Shown: positions 50,269-58,283 of the stretch, piece by piece
Layout of the letters: every line of letters begins with the position of its first letter
How positions within the stretch are numbered: position 1 is the first letter of the stretch
Notes under the pieces: model-generated
The model's database searches: none
The model's input: only the letters and a program-made list of their open reading frames with translations
What the model was told of the DNA's origin: nothing
Program-made: the position numbers and the translations under genes
DNA from: Microbacterium sp. MYb66
GTDB lineage: Bacteria; Actinomycetota; Actinomycetes; Actinomycetales; Microbacteriaceae
Length of the DNA: 64,000 nt
Direction: 5' to 3'
NCBI RefSeq assembly: GCF_002979435.1
Contig: NZ_PCOV01000004.1
Location: 62,001 to 126,000 of the forward strand

Positions 50269-50297
50269 TTGTTTGCATGATCAAGATTGTCTATTAT
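50269..50297 (+). promoter_or_regulatory. Predicted rcaB promoter
   Basis: TTGTTT (50269-50274) and TATTAT (50292-50297) are exactly 17 bases apart. The perfect operator starts 7 bases after the -10 box, that is, at about the transcription start. Confidence 0.6.
50278..50293. promoter_or_regulatory. rca operator 3 (imperfect)
   Basis: TGATCAAGATTGTCTA; its reverse complement matches operator 1 at 13 of 16 positions. It lies between the -35 and -10 boxes of rcaB and upstream of padR, 26 bp centre to centre from operator 2. Confidence 0.5.
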
Positions 50298-50303
50298 CGA
50301 AAC

Positions 50304-50319
50304 TAGTCAAAGTTGACTA
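50304..50319. promoter_or_regulatory. rca operator 2
   Basis: TAGTCAA-AG-TTGACTA, a perfect inverted repeat at about +1 of the rcaB transcript and 17 bases before its ATG. It is identical in both half-sites to operator 1. Confidence 0.7.
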
Positions 50320-50335
50320 ACGAAAGGAAGCCGAA

Positions 50336-50845
50336 ATGACGTCTGCCGTGACCGACGCCCTGCCCCGCGACCTGGCCCTCCGCCGGGCGTTCTCGGTGTA
50401 CCCGACCGGTGTCGTCGCCCTCGCCGCGCACCTCGACGACCGTGCCGTCGGGATGGCGGTCAACTCCTTCACGTCGATCTCGCTCGAGCCCGCCCTCGTC
50501 GCGATCAGCGCGGCGCGCACCTCGAAGACCTGGCCGCTGCTCCGCGAGGTGCCCGAGCTCGGCATGAGCGTGCTGGCCGCGCACCACGAGCCGCTCAGCC
50601 GCTCGCTCTCGGCGCGCGAAGGCGACCGCTTCGGTGGGCACGATTGGCAGCGCACCGAGGGCGGTGCGGTGCTGATCTCGGATGCCGCGCTCTGGCTCAC
50701 CTGCCGCCTGCACAGCACGTTCGACGGCGGTGACCATGAGATCGCCCTGTACGAGATCTCCGACGTCACGCTGTTCGACGACGTGGAGCCGCTCGTCTTC
50801 CATCAGAGCCGCTATCGCTCGATCGCCGCTCCCGAGAGCGCGTGA
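50336..50845 (+). CDS. rcaB: Flavin reductase of the riboflavin catabolic locus
   Basis: 169 residues. Flavin-reductase-like (FMN-binding split barrel) domain: LRRAFSVYPTGVVALAAHLDDRAVGMAVNSFTSISLEPALVAISAARTSKTWPLL. It supplies reduced FMN to RcaE, as RcaB does in M. maritypicum G10. The ATG follows AAAGGAAGCCGAA. It is divergent from padR and overlaps rcaA (GTGA). Confidence 0.9.
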   Translation: MTSAVTDALPRDLALRRAFSVYPTGVVALAAHLDDRAVGMAVNSFTSISLEPALVAISAARTSKTWPLLREVPELGMSVLAAHHEPLSRSLSAREGDRFGGHDWQRTEGGAVLISDAALWLTCRLHSTFDGGDHEIALYEISDVTLFDDVEPLVFHQSRYRSIAAPESA

Positions 50846-51249
50846 GCACCCCGCCGCTCGGGAGGATCGCCGGCGTGGTCGTCCCTGGTGACGGGCGGGG
50901 GCGGGAGCTCGGATTCCCGACGGCGAACCTGGCGCTCGACGAGGGCGATCTCCCCGAGGACGGGATCTATGCGGCCTGGGTGCGGATCGACGAGGAAACG
51001 CATCCGTGGGCGTCGAGTGTCAGCGTCGGCGCGAATCCGACTTTCGAGGGCGACCGCGAGCGGCGCGTCGAGGTGCACCTGCACGACGCCGACCTCGACC
51101 TGTACGGCCGGCGGCTGGCCGTGAGCCTCGTCGCGCACCTGCGTCCGACGCTGCGCTTCGATCGCGTCGACGCGCTGATCGCCCAGACGGCGGACGACGT
51201 CGTCCGCTGCCGGATGCTGTTGACCGATCATGCTCGGATCTCCCCCTGA
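50842..51249 (+). CDS. rcaA: Stand-alone riboflavin kinase
   Basis: 135 residues. Only the riboflavin-kinase half of a RibF-type protein is present: GRGRELGFPTANLALDEGDLP with the G-x-PTAN ATP/riboflavin motif, VSVGANPTFEG and the catalytic-Glu segment RRVEVHLHDADLDLYGRRL. There is no FAD-synthetase domain. It makes FMN from imported riboflavin for RcaE and RcaB. The GTG start overlaps rcaB. Confidence 0.9.
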   Translation: MSTPPLGRIAGVVVPGDGRGRELGFPTANLALDEGDLPEDGIYAAWVRIDEETHPWASSVSVGANPTFEGDRERRVEVHLHDADLDLYGRRLAVSLVAHLRPTLRFDRVDALIAQTADDVVRCRMLLTDHARISP

Positions 51250-51367
51250 CCCTTCCCTCCCGTCGCCGTTCCTGTCGCCCGGGTGCCGGGAGGTTGTCAG
51301 GAGCGGCGACCGGAAGGTCTCCTGCAACGCGGGGCGTGCGCAGGAGGGACCCGGATGGGTGACCGGT

Positions 51368-52876
51368 TCAGTCCCGAGCGGTCTGCAGGATCGTCCAGAG
51401 CTCGGCGCGGGCGGGGAACGTCGACAGATCGATGTCGAGCATGGCGCCGGCCTGGGAGATGCGGGAGCGCAGCGTGTGCCGATGCACCCCGAGCGCGATC
51501 GCGGCGGACTCCGCCTTCGCATCGTGCTCCAGCCAGGTGCGCAGCGAGCGCTCCAGATCGGACCCGGTGCGGGCATCGTGTTCGCGCACCGGAGCCAGGC
51601 GTGACTCGGCGACCAGGCGCGCCTCATCCGTCGCGAGGGCGGTGAGGATGCTTGATCCGACCGTGTCGGCGTACCGTGCGGCGCCGTGCGTGCCCTGCTG
51701 CCGCAGTGCCGTGAGCGCCTGGGCATGCGCTCGGGCGAAGGAGTCGTACGCCTCGGGCTCGGAGACGCCGATGCGGATGCCGAAGCGCATCGCCACCTGA
51801 TCGAGCAGCGCCTCGTCGCCGGCCGAGAGGCACATCGTGACGCCGTCCTCGGACTCGGCGAGGAAGACCGGAGTCCCGTGGTCGGCGCGGTGGCGCTCCC
51901 ACCAGTCGGTGAGGGGACCGGCCGGGGCGTCCGCTGCCACCGCCACGACCACCGGGGCGGGGGGCAGGCTCCCGAGCACCCGCCTGGCCAGGGCGGGCTC
52001 GTCGGAGAGGAGCGAGCCGAGCAGCTGGGCATGCAGGCGGCGACGACTCCGCGCGAGCTGCTCGCTCTGCTCCATCGCGAGTCCGGCCATCGCGATCACC
52101 GAGGTCACGACCGCCCGCGCCTCGGGGTCGAGGGCGTCGATGGCCAGCGCGATCACTCCACGCAGGTGTCCGCCCCGACCCACCGTGAACAGCATGAAGG
52201 TGTGGTCGCCGAGAGTCAGCGACTGTCCGGCCTCCAGTCCGCGGGTGAGGATCTCCATGACGCGCTCGCCCAGGGCGTCGAGCAGCTCTGCATCGAGTCG
52301 GTCGCGCGGGTGCGAGACGAGGAGGGCGCCCGCTGCATCGAACATCCCCGACCACACGTCGAGTCGGCGTCCGAGCTCGGCGATCGTCGCCTCGAGGCCG
52401 CTCGGGCGCAGGGCCGCGAGGGCGAGGGCTCGCTGGGTGTCCAGTGCCCAGGACCGCCGGGCGTAGGCCTGCGCCGCGATCGCCTCGGAGTGGGCGCGGG
52501 CGACGGCGATGAACGGTGTGCGGTACGGCACCGAGAACAACGGCATCCCGTGCACCTCGCACGCGGAGATGAGCTCGTCCGGGATTCCGGAGCGGTGCAC
52601 GTCGGTGCCGAACCCGAGGCCCAGGACGCCGCGATCGGCGAGTCGCCCGACGTAGGTGTCGATCGCCACCGCCTCGTCGAACTGCGTGCCGGTGGTCAGC
52701 AGCGCCAGATCCTCGGAGAGGAAGGGCGTCGGGTCGGCGAGGTCCGAGCTGTGCACCCATCGCAGCGGTCGATCGAGCGCTCCCTCGGGGAGGTCGGTCT
52801 CGCGGGGGACGAGCGCGAGGCCGAGATCGCGACGGCGAAGCAGGGCTCGCAGCGTCGGCTGATCGGTCGTGGCCAT
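51368..52876 (-). CDS. PucR-family transcriptional regulator
   Basis: 502 residues. An N-terminal PucR-type domain (TLRALLRRRDLGLALVPRETDLPEGALDRPLRWVHSSDLADPTPFL), a central ligand-binding region, and a C-terminal PucR helix-turn-helix (DAKAESAAIALGVHRHTLRSRISQA). PucR and GabR-like proteins control purine, GABA or polyamine catabolism. It is divergent from gabT and so probably controls the putrescine/GABA cluster. The ATG at 52876 has GAGAGT upstream. Confidence 0.85.
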   Translation of the reverse strand: MATTDQPTLRALLRRRDLGLALVPRETDLPEGALDRPLRWVHSSDLADPTPFLSEDLALLTTGTQFDEAVAIDTYVGRLADRGVLGLGFGTDVHRSGIPDELISACEVHGMPLFSVPYRTPFIAVARAHSEAIAAQAYARRSWALDTQRALALAALRPSGLEATIAELGRRLDVWSGMFDAAGALLVSHPRDRLDAELLDALGERVMEILTRGLEAGQSLTLGDHTFMLFTVGRGGHLRGVIALAIDALDPEARAVVTSVIAMAGLAMEQSEQLARSRRRLHAQLLGSLLSDEPALARRVLGSLPPAPVVVAVAADAPAGPLTDWWERHRADHGTPVFLAESEDGVTMCLSAGDEALLDQVAMRFGIRIGVSEPEAYDSFARAHAQALTALRQQGTHGAARYADTVGSSILTALATDEARLVAESRLAPVREHDARTGSDLERSLRTWLEHDAKAESAAIALGVHRHTLRSRISQAGAMLDIDLSTFPARAELWTILQTARD

Positions 52877-52920
52877 GGGGCACTCTCCCTGATGTACGCT
52901 GCGGCGAAGTCGTCTTGCAA

Positions 52921-52949
52921 ATTGTACAGTTCGGCGAGTGCGGCGGCAT
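52921..52949 (-). promoter_or_regulatory. Predicted PucR promoter
   Basis: On the minus strand ATGCCG (52944-52949) and TACAAT (52921-52926) are 17 bases apart. The surrounding TTGCAAATTGTACAG is nearly palindromic and may also be a regulator site. Confidence 0.4.
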
Positions 52950-52961
52950 CCGGTGGACACG

Positions 52962-52967
52962 TACGCT
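52962..52967 (+). promoter_or_regulatory. -10 box of a leaderless gabT transcript
   Basis: TACGCT ends 7 bases before the ATG at 52975. No Shine-Dalgarno is present. Confidence 0.5.
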
Positions 52968-52974
52968 CGCGAAC

Positions 52975-54342
52975 ATGGCACTCCTCGACACCGCAGCTCC
53001 CGCAGTCCCTCTCGGCGGACCCGACCTCCCTCAGGAGCGTCGTCTGGTCACGGACCTCCCCGGTCCTCGCTCAGCGGAGATCCTCGCGCGCAAGGCGGAT
53101 GCCGTGGCCGCCGGTGTCGGCCACACCGTGCCGATCGCCGCCGTCGCCGCCGGAGGTGGAGTCGTGGTGGACGCGGACGGCAACTCGCTCATCGACCTCG
53201 GGTCCGGTATCGCCGTGACCACGGTCGGCAACGCGCACCCCAAGGTCGCCGCAGCCGTCGCCGCACAGGCCGCGCAGTTCACGCACACGTGCTTCATGAT
53301 CTCGCCCTACGAGTCGTACGTCGGCGTCGCCGAGGCGCTCAACCGCGTCACCCCGGGTGACTTCGCGAAGAAGAGCGCCCTGTTCAACTCGGGGGCGGAG
53401 GCCGTCGAGAACGCGATCAAGATCGCCCGCAAGCACACCGGACGCCAGGCGGTCGTCGCCTTCGACCACGGCTACCACGGCCGCACCAACCTGACCATGG
53501 CCCTCACCGCCAAGTCGATGCCGTACAAGAGCGGCTTCGGCCCCTTCGCCCCCGAGGTCTACCGCGCACCGATGTCGTACCCGTTCCGCGACGGGCTCGA
53601 GGGCGGCGAGGCCGCGGCCCGCGTCATCCTCCAGCTCGAGAAGCAGATCGGTGCCGACAACCTCGCCGCCGTCATCATCGAGCCCATCCAGGGCGAGGGC
53701 GGCTTCATCGTCCCCGCTGACGGCTTCCTGCCCGCGATCGTCGACTGGTGCCGTGCGAACGGCGTCGTCTTCATCGCCGACGAGGTGCAGACCGGCTTCG
53801 CCCGCACGGGACACATGTTCGCGAGCGAGATCTTCGGCATCGAGCCCGACCTGATCACCACGGCCAAAGGCATCGCCGGCGGCCTTCCGCTCGCGGCGGT
53901 GACCGGGCGTTCCGAGATCATGGACGCCTCGCACTCCGGCGGCCTCGGCGGCACCTACGGCGGCAACCCGATCGCCTGCGCCGCGGCGCTCGCCTCGATC
54001 GACGTGTTCGAGAACGACGGCGTGATCGAGCGGGCGCGGGAGATCGGCACGATCCTCACCGAGCGTCTCACCGCCATCCAGCAGAACGACCCGCGCGTCG
54101 GCGACGTCCGCGGCCACGGGGCCATGATCGCGGCGGAGTTCGTCGACCCCGAGACCAAGGCGCCGAATGCGGCTCTCACGGCCGCCGTGGCGAAGGCGTG
54201 CATCGCGCAGGGCGTCATCGTGCTCACCTGCGGAACCTACGGCAACGTCATCCGCTTCCTCCCTCCCCTCTCGATCGGCGACGACCTGCTGAACGAAGGA
54301 CTCGACATCGTGGAGGCAGCTCTCGCCGCGGCCACGGAATGA
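52975..54342 (+). CDS. gabT: 4-aminobutyrate aminotransferase
   Basis: 455 residues. Converts GABA and 2-oxoglutarate to succinate semialdehyde and glutamate. Class III PLP fold: FFNSGAEAVENAIKIAR-type segment (LFNSGAEAVENAIKIARKH), EPIQGEGGF, IADEVQTGFARTGHMF and PLP-Lys in TTAKGIAGGLPLAAVTG. The ATG gives MALLDTAAPAVPLGGP. It is the first gene of the putrescine/GABA cluster and divergent from the PucR gene. Confidence 0.95.
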   Translation: MALLDTAAPAVPLGGPDLPQERRLVTDLPGPRSAEILARKADAVAAGVGHTVPIAAVAAGGGVVVDADGNSLIDLGSGIAVTTVGNAHPKVAAAVAAQAAQFTHTCFMISPYESYVGVAEALNRVTPGDFAKKSALFNSGAEAVENAIKIARKHTGRQAVVAFDHGYHGRTNLTMALTAKSMPYKSGFGPFAPEVYRAPMSYPFRDGLEGGEAAARVILQLEKQIGADNLAAVIIEPIQGEGGFIVPADGFLPAIVDWCRANGVVFIADEVQTGFARTGHMFASEIFGIEPDLITTAKGIAGGLPLAAVTGRSEIMDASHSGGLGGTYGGNPIACAAALASIDVFENDGVIERAREIGTILTERLTAIQQNDPRVGDVRGHGAMIAAEFVDPETKAPNAALTAAVAKACIAQGVIVLTCGTYGNVIRFLPPLSIGDDLLNEGLDIVEAALAAATE

Positions 54343-54347
54343 CGTGC

Positions 54348-54418
54348 GGTCGCGCTTCTGCGACCACACCCCCTTGTCCGGTCGCGACCCCAATCGGGGG
54401 ATTTCGGGTCGCGACCGG
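54348..54418. promoter_or_regulatory. Three GGTCGC/GCGACC elements between gabT and the amine oxidase
   Basis: GGTCGC-N6-GCGACC occurs at 54348-54365. The palindrome GGTCGCGACC follows at 54380-54389 and again at 54407-54416. The last two are part of a perfect 13-bp stem (54378-54390 with 54406-54418). This could be a set of operator sites or an intercistronic hairpin. Confidence 0.45.
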
Positions 54419-54447
54419 CACTACTTCACCCAACGAAGGAGTTGCAG

Positions 54448-55830
54448 ATGGCTGAGATCACTCGCGACGTACTGATCATCGGTGCCGGAGCCGCAGGGCT
54501 CACGGCGGCGAACGACCTGCGGAAGGCGGGCCTGTCGGTCGCCGTTCTGGAGGCCCGCGACCGCGTGGGCGGGCGCCTCTGGACCGACGTCATCGACGGC
54601 GCCATGCTCGAGATCGGCGGCCAGTGGGTCTCGCCGGATCAGGACGCCCTCAAGGAGGCGATCGAGGAGCTCGGGCTCGAGACCTACAGCCGCTACCGCG
54701 AAGGGGACAGCGTCTACGTCGGTCCCGATGGGAAGGCGCACCGCTTCACCGGCGAGATGTTCCCGGTCGCACCGGCGACCGAGGCGGAGATCGCCCGCAT
54801 CACCGACATCCTCGACGCACTGGTCGCCGAGATCGACCCGGACCGCCCGTGGGCGCACCCGAACGCGGCCGACTGGGACTCCATCACCTGGGACGCGTGG
54901 CTGCGTCAGCAGACCGACGACGACGAGGCCGTGCGCAATCTGGCCTTCGCCACCGGATCGGCGATGCTCACCAAGCCGACGCACTCCTTCTCGCTGCTGC
55001 AGTCGCTGCTGATGGCGGCATCCGCCGGCTCGTACTCGAACCTGGTCGACGCGGACTTCATCCTCGACAAGCGGGTCGTCGGCGGCCTGCAGCAGGTGCC
55101 GCTGCGCCTGGCGGAGCGACTCGGCGACGACGTCCTGCTGAACCAGCCGGTGCGCAGCCTCGAATGGTCGGATGCCGGCGTCGTGGCCACGACCGATGAA
55201 CTCACGGTCCGCGCCCGCCACGCGATCCTCGCGCACGCTCCCGTGCTGTACAGCCGCATCGCGTTCGTCCCGCCGCTGCCGCGCCGTCAGCACCAACTGC
55301 ACCAGCACCTCTCGATGGGCTTCGTCATCAAGGTGCACGCGGTGTACGACCGCCCGTTCTGGCGCGAGCAGGGCCTCAGCGGCACCGCGTTCAGCCCGTA
55401 CGAGCTCTCGCACGAGGCCTACGACAACACGAACCACGGCGACGAGCGCGGCACCCTGGTCGGCTTCGTCTCCGACGCCAACGCCGACGGCGTGTTCGAG
55501 CTGTCGGCAGAGGAGCGCAAGGAGCGCATCCTCGAGTCGCTGTCGCACTACTACGGCCCGGAGGCCAAGAACCCCGTCGTCTACTACGAGAGCGACTGGG
55601 GCAGTGAGGAGTGGACGCGGGGTGCCTACGCCGCGAGCTTCGACATGGGCGGCCTGCACCGTTACGGCGCAGACCTCCGCACCCCGGTCGGCCCGATCCA
55701 CTTCGCCTGCAGCGACATGGCGGGCGCCGGATACCAGCACGTCGACGGCGCGATCCGGATGGGGCATTTCGTCGCATCGAACATCGTCGACGCGAGTCGC
55801 GAGGCCGGCGCTGTCGAGAGCGGCAGCTGA
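54448..55830 (+). CDS. puo: Flavin amine oxidase, probably putrescine oxidase
   Basis: 460 residues. The FAD-binding motif GAGAAGL is at residues 12-18, and EARDRVGGR and a C-terminal flavin-contact segment (SDMAGAGYQHVDGAIRMG) are present. Similarity by eye is to actinobacterial putrescine oxidases (MGFVIKVHAVYDRPFWREQGLSG). It oxidises putrescine to 4-aminobutanal with release of hydrogen peroxide and ammonia. The ATG at 54448 has AAGGAG at good spacing; TTG 54442 is a weaker alternative. Confidence 0.85.
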   Translation: MAEITRDVLIIGAGAAGLTAANDLRKAGLSVAVLEARDRVGGRLWTDVIDGAMLEIGGQWVSPDQDALKEAIEELGLETYSRYREGDSVYVGPDGKAHRFTGEMFPVAPATEAEIARITDILDALVAEIDPDRPWAHPNAADWDSITWDAWLRQQTDDDEAVRNLAFATGSAMLTKPTHSFSLLQSLLMAASAGSYSNLVDADFILDKRVVGGLQQVPLRLAERLGDDVLLNQPVRSLEWSDAGVVATTDELTVRARHAILAHAPVLYSRIAFVPPLPRRQHQLHQHLSMGFVIKVHAVYDRPFWREQGLSGTAFSPYELSHEAYDNTNHGDERGTLVGFVSDANADGVFELSAEERKERILESLSHYYGPEAKNPVVYYESDWGSEEWTRGAYAASFDMGGLHRYGADLRTPVGPIHFACSDMAGAGYQHVDGAIRMGHFVASNIVDASREAGAVESGS

Positions 55831-56714
55831 TGACCGGCTCGGTCGTCGTCGGGTACACGGCGACGGATTCGGGAGCGGACGCCGCGGCCCTCGGTGCGCG
55901 GCTCGCCCGCAGCCTCGGCGCCACCTTGCACCTGGTGATCGTGCTCCCGAACGAGGGCACGCGCAACGCGGCGGTCCCGCCCGAGCGCGCGTACGAGGAG
56001 CACATCAGAGCCCAGGCCAAGAAGTGGCTCGGCGACGCGGTCGTCCGGCTCCCGCAGGAGCTGACCCGCAGCGGTCACGTGCGCTTCTCCGAGTCGTTCG
56101 CCGAAGGGCTGATCTCCGCCGGTGACGAGTTCGGTGCCAGGGTGATCGTGATCGGCGCCGCCGGCGGGGGCATCCTCGGACGGCATCGGCTCGGCAGCGT
56201 CGCCTCGGAGCTGCTGCACTCGTCGACCATCCCGGTGGCGCTCGCGCCGGTGGGCACCGCGCAGCAGGACGACCACGTCATCCCGCGCGTCACCGTCGCC
56301 GTGGGTTCTCGACCGGGGGCCGACGCGCTCCTCGACGAGGCCGTCGCTCTCGCCGGTGACAGCGGCGTCGACCTCCGACTCGTGTCCCTCGTGCCGTTCG
56401 ACGTTCCCCCGGGGCTCGACACCGGCGCGATCCGCACGGTCGGCGACACGCATGCGCAGGAAGTGCTCGCCGTCGCCACCGAGCTGCTGCCCGACGGACG
56501 CACCGCCGCGGTCGAGAAAGCCCCCGGTGACTCCGTGGAGGATGCCGTCGCGCATCTCTCCTGGCTCCCCGGCGAGGTCGTCCTGGTCGGCTCCAGCCGA
56601 CTGGCCCAGCCCCGTCGTCTGTTCCTGGGCTCCACGGCAGCGAAGATGCTGCACGAGCTGCCCGTCCCCATGATCGTCGTCCCGCGCACCCGCAACGAAG
56701 CAGGAGAACGCTGA
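55830..56714 (+). CDS. Tandem universal stress protein
   Basis: 294 residues made of two UspA-like halves (about 1-145 and 148-290). The GxxGxxxxG ATP-type loop is visible in each: GAAGGGILGRHRLGSVASELL and VGSSRLAQPRRLFLGSTAAKML. Its ATG and stop overlap both neighbours, so it belongs to the putrescine operon. Role unclear; perhaps nucleotide-dependent regulation of the adjacent permease. Confidence 0.85.
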   Translation: MTGSVVVGYTATDSGADAAALGARLARSLGATLHLVIVLPNEGTRNAAVPPERAYEEHIRAQAKKWLGDAVVRLPQELTRSGHVRFSESFAEGLISAGDEFGARVIVIGAAGGGILGRHRLGSVASELLHSSTIPVALAPVGTAQQDDHVIPRVTVAVGSRPGADALLDEAVALAGDSGVDLRLVSLVPFDVPPGLDTGAIRTVGDTHAQEVLAVATELLPDGRTAAVEKAPGDSVEDAVAHLSWLPGEVVLVGSSRLAQPRRLFLGSTAAKMLHELPVPMIVVPRTRNEAGER

Positions 56715-58258
56715 TGAGCAGCACCAACCGGGCGACGGAGCCCGAATCCGGTGTCACGACCGGGATCTCCACCAAGGGCCTGAGCGCCGGAACGGTCGGC
56801 CTCATCGGCGCGGTCGTGATCGGCATCTCGTGCATCGCACCCGCCTACACGTTCACGGCCGCCGTGGGCCCCGTGGCATCCACGGTCGGGTCGCAGATCC
56901 CGGCGATCATCCTCGTCGGCTTCATCCCGATGCTCCTGGTCGCCTTCGGCTACCGGGAGCTGAACAATCGGATGCCCGACTCCGGCACCTCCTTCACGTG
57001 GGCGGCACGCGCCTTCGGGCCGTGGGTCGGCTGGATGGCGGGCTGGGGCCTGGTGGTCGCCACGATCCTGGTGCTCTCCAACCTCGCGGGCATCGCGGTC
57101 GACTTCCTCTTCCTGCTGATCTCCCAGATCACCGGCAACCCCGACGTCGCCGGGCTGGCGAGCGTCACCTGGATCAACATCGGCGTCTGCCTGCTGTTCA
57201 TGCTCGGGGCGACCTGGATCTCGTACCGCGACATGCAGACGACGCAGAAGCTGCAGTACTGGCTCGTCAGCTTCCAGATCCTCGTCCTGCTCTTCTTCGC
57301 CGGCGCGGCGATCGTGCAGGCGGTCAACGGCAACGGGTTCGACTATCAGCCGTTCGACCTGAACTGGTTCAACCCGTTCGCGATCTCGTCGTTCAGCGCG
57401 GTCGCCGCCGGTCTCTCGCTCTCGATCTTCATCTTCTGGGGCTGGGACGTCACCCTGACCATGAATGAGGAGACCAAGGATCCGGAGAAGACGCCGGGTC
57501 GGGCGGCCACCGTCACGGTCCTCATGATCGTCTCGCTGTACCTGCTGCTCGCCGTCGCCATGATCATGTTCGCGGGCGTCGGCACCGGGGCTCTCGGGCT
57601 CGGCAACGAGGACATCCAGGAGAACGTGTTCTTCCATCTCTCCGGACCCATCCTCGGCCCGCTCGCGTTCCTCGTGTCGCTCGCGGTGCTGACAAGCTCG
57701 GCGTCGTCGCTGCAGTCCACCTTCGTGGGCCCCGCGCGCACTCTGCTGGCGATGGGGCACTATGGCGCCCTGCCGAAGTCGTTCGCCAAGGTCAGCCCGC
57801 GCTTCTTCACTCCCGGATACGCGACCATCGTGTCGGCCATCGTGGCCTCGGCCTTCTACGCCGTCATGCGGCTGGTCAGCGAGGACACCCTCTGGGACAC
57901 CATCCTCACGCTCGGCATGATGATCTGCTTCTACTACGGCATCACCGCCTTCGCGTGCGTCTGGTACTTCCGCAAGCAGTGGTTCGACTCGACCCGGAAC
58001 TTCTTCTTCACGTTCCTGTTCCCGCTCGTCGGCGGCGCGATCCTCGCGGTGCTGTTCTTCACCACGCTGATCGACTCGATGGACCCGGGCTACGGCTCCG
58101 GTTCGCAGATCGGCGGCGTCGGCATCGTGTTCATCCTCGGGATGCTGATCATCGTCGTCGGCATCGCGGTGATGATCTGGAACGCCGTCCGTCGCCCCGC
58201 CTTCTTCCGCGGCGAGACGCTGGGCATCGACGCACCGCCCAGCCGACGCAAGCGGTAA
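56714..58258 (+). CDS. APC-family permease, probable putrescine/amino-acid importer
   Basis: 514 residues with about twelve membrane segments. APC signatures include GLIGAVVIGISCIAPAYTFTAAVG near the N-terminus and TFVGPARTLLAMGHYGALPKSFAKV. It should bring in putrescine or GABA for the surrounding enzymes; substrate inferred from context only. Overlaps the Usp gene by one base. Confidence 0.85.
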   Translation: MSSTNRATEPESGVTTGISTKGLSAGTVGLIGAVVIGISCIAPAYTFTAAVGPVASTVGSQIPAIILVGFIPMLLVAFGYRELNNRMPDSGTSFTWAARAFGPWVGWMAGWGLVVATILVLSNLAGIAVDFLFLLISQITGNPDVAGLASVTWINIGVCLLFMLGATWISYRDMQTTQKLQYWLVSFQILVLLFFAGAAIVQAVNGNGFDYQPFDLNWFNPFAISSFSAVAAGLSLSIFIFWGWDVTLTMNEETKDPEKTPGRAATVTVLMIVSLYLLLAVAMIMFAGVGTGALGLGNEDIQENVFFHLSGPILGPLAFLVSLAVLTSSASSLQSTFVGPARTLLAMGHYGALPKSFAKVSPRFFTPGYATIVSAIVASAFYAVMRLVSEDTLWDTILTLGMMICFYYGITAFACVWYFRKQWFDSTRNFFFTFLFPLVGGAILAVLFFTTLIDSMDPGYGSGSQIGGVGIVFILGMLIIVVGIAVMIWNAVRRPAFFRGETLGIDAPPSRRKR

Positions 58259-58283
58259 TAGCCCTCCTCACAGAAAGAGAATC

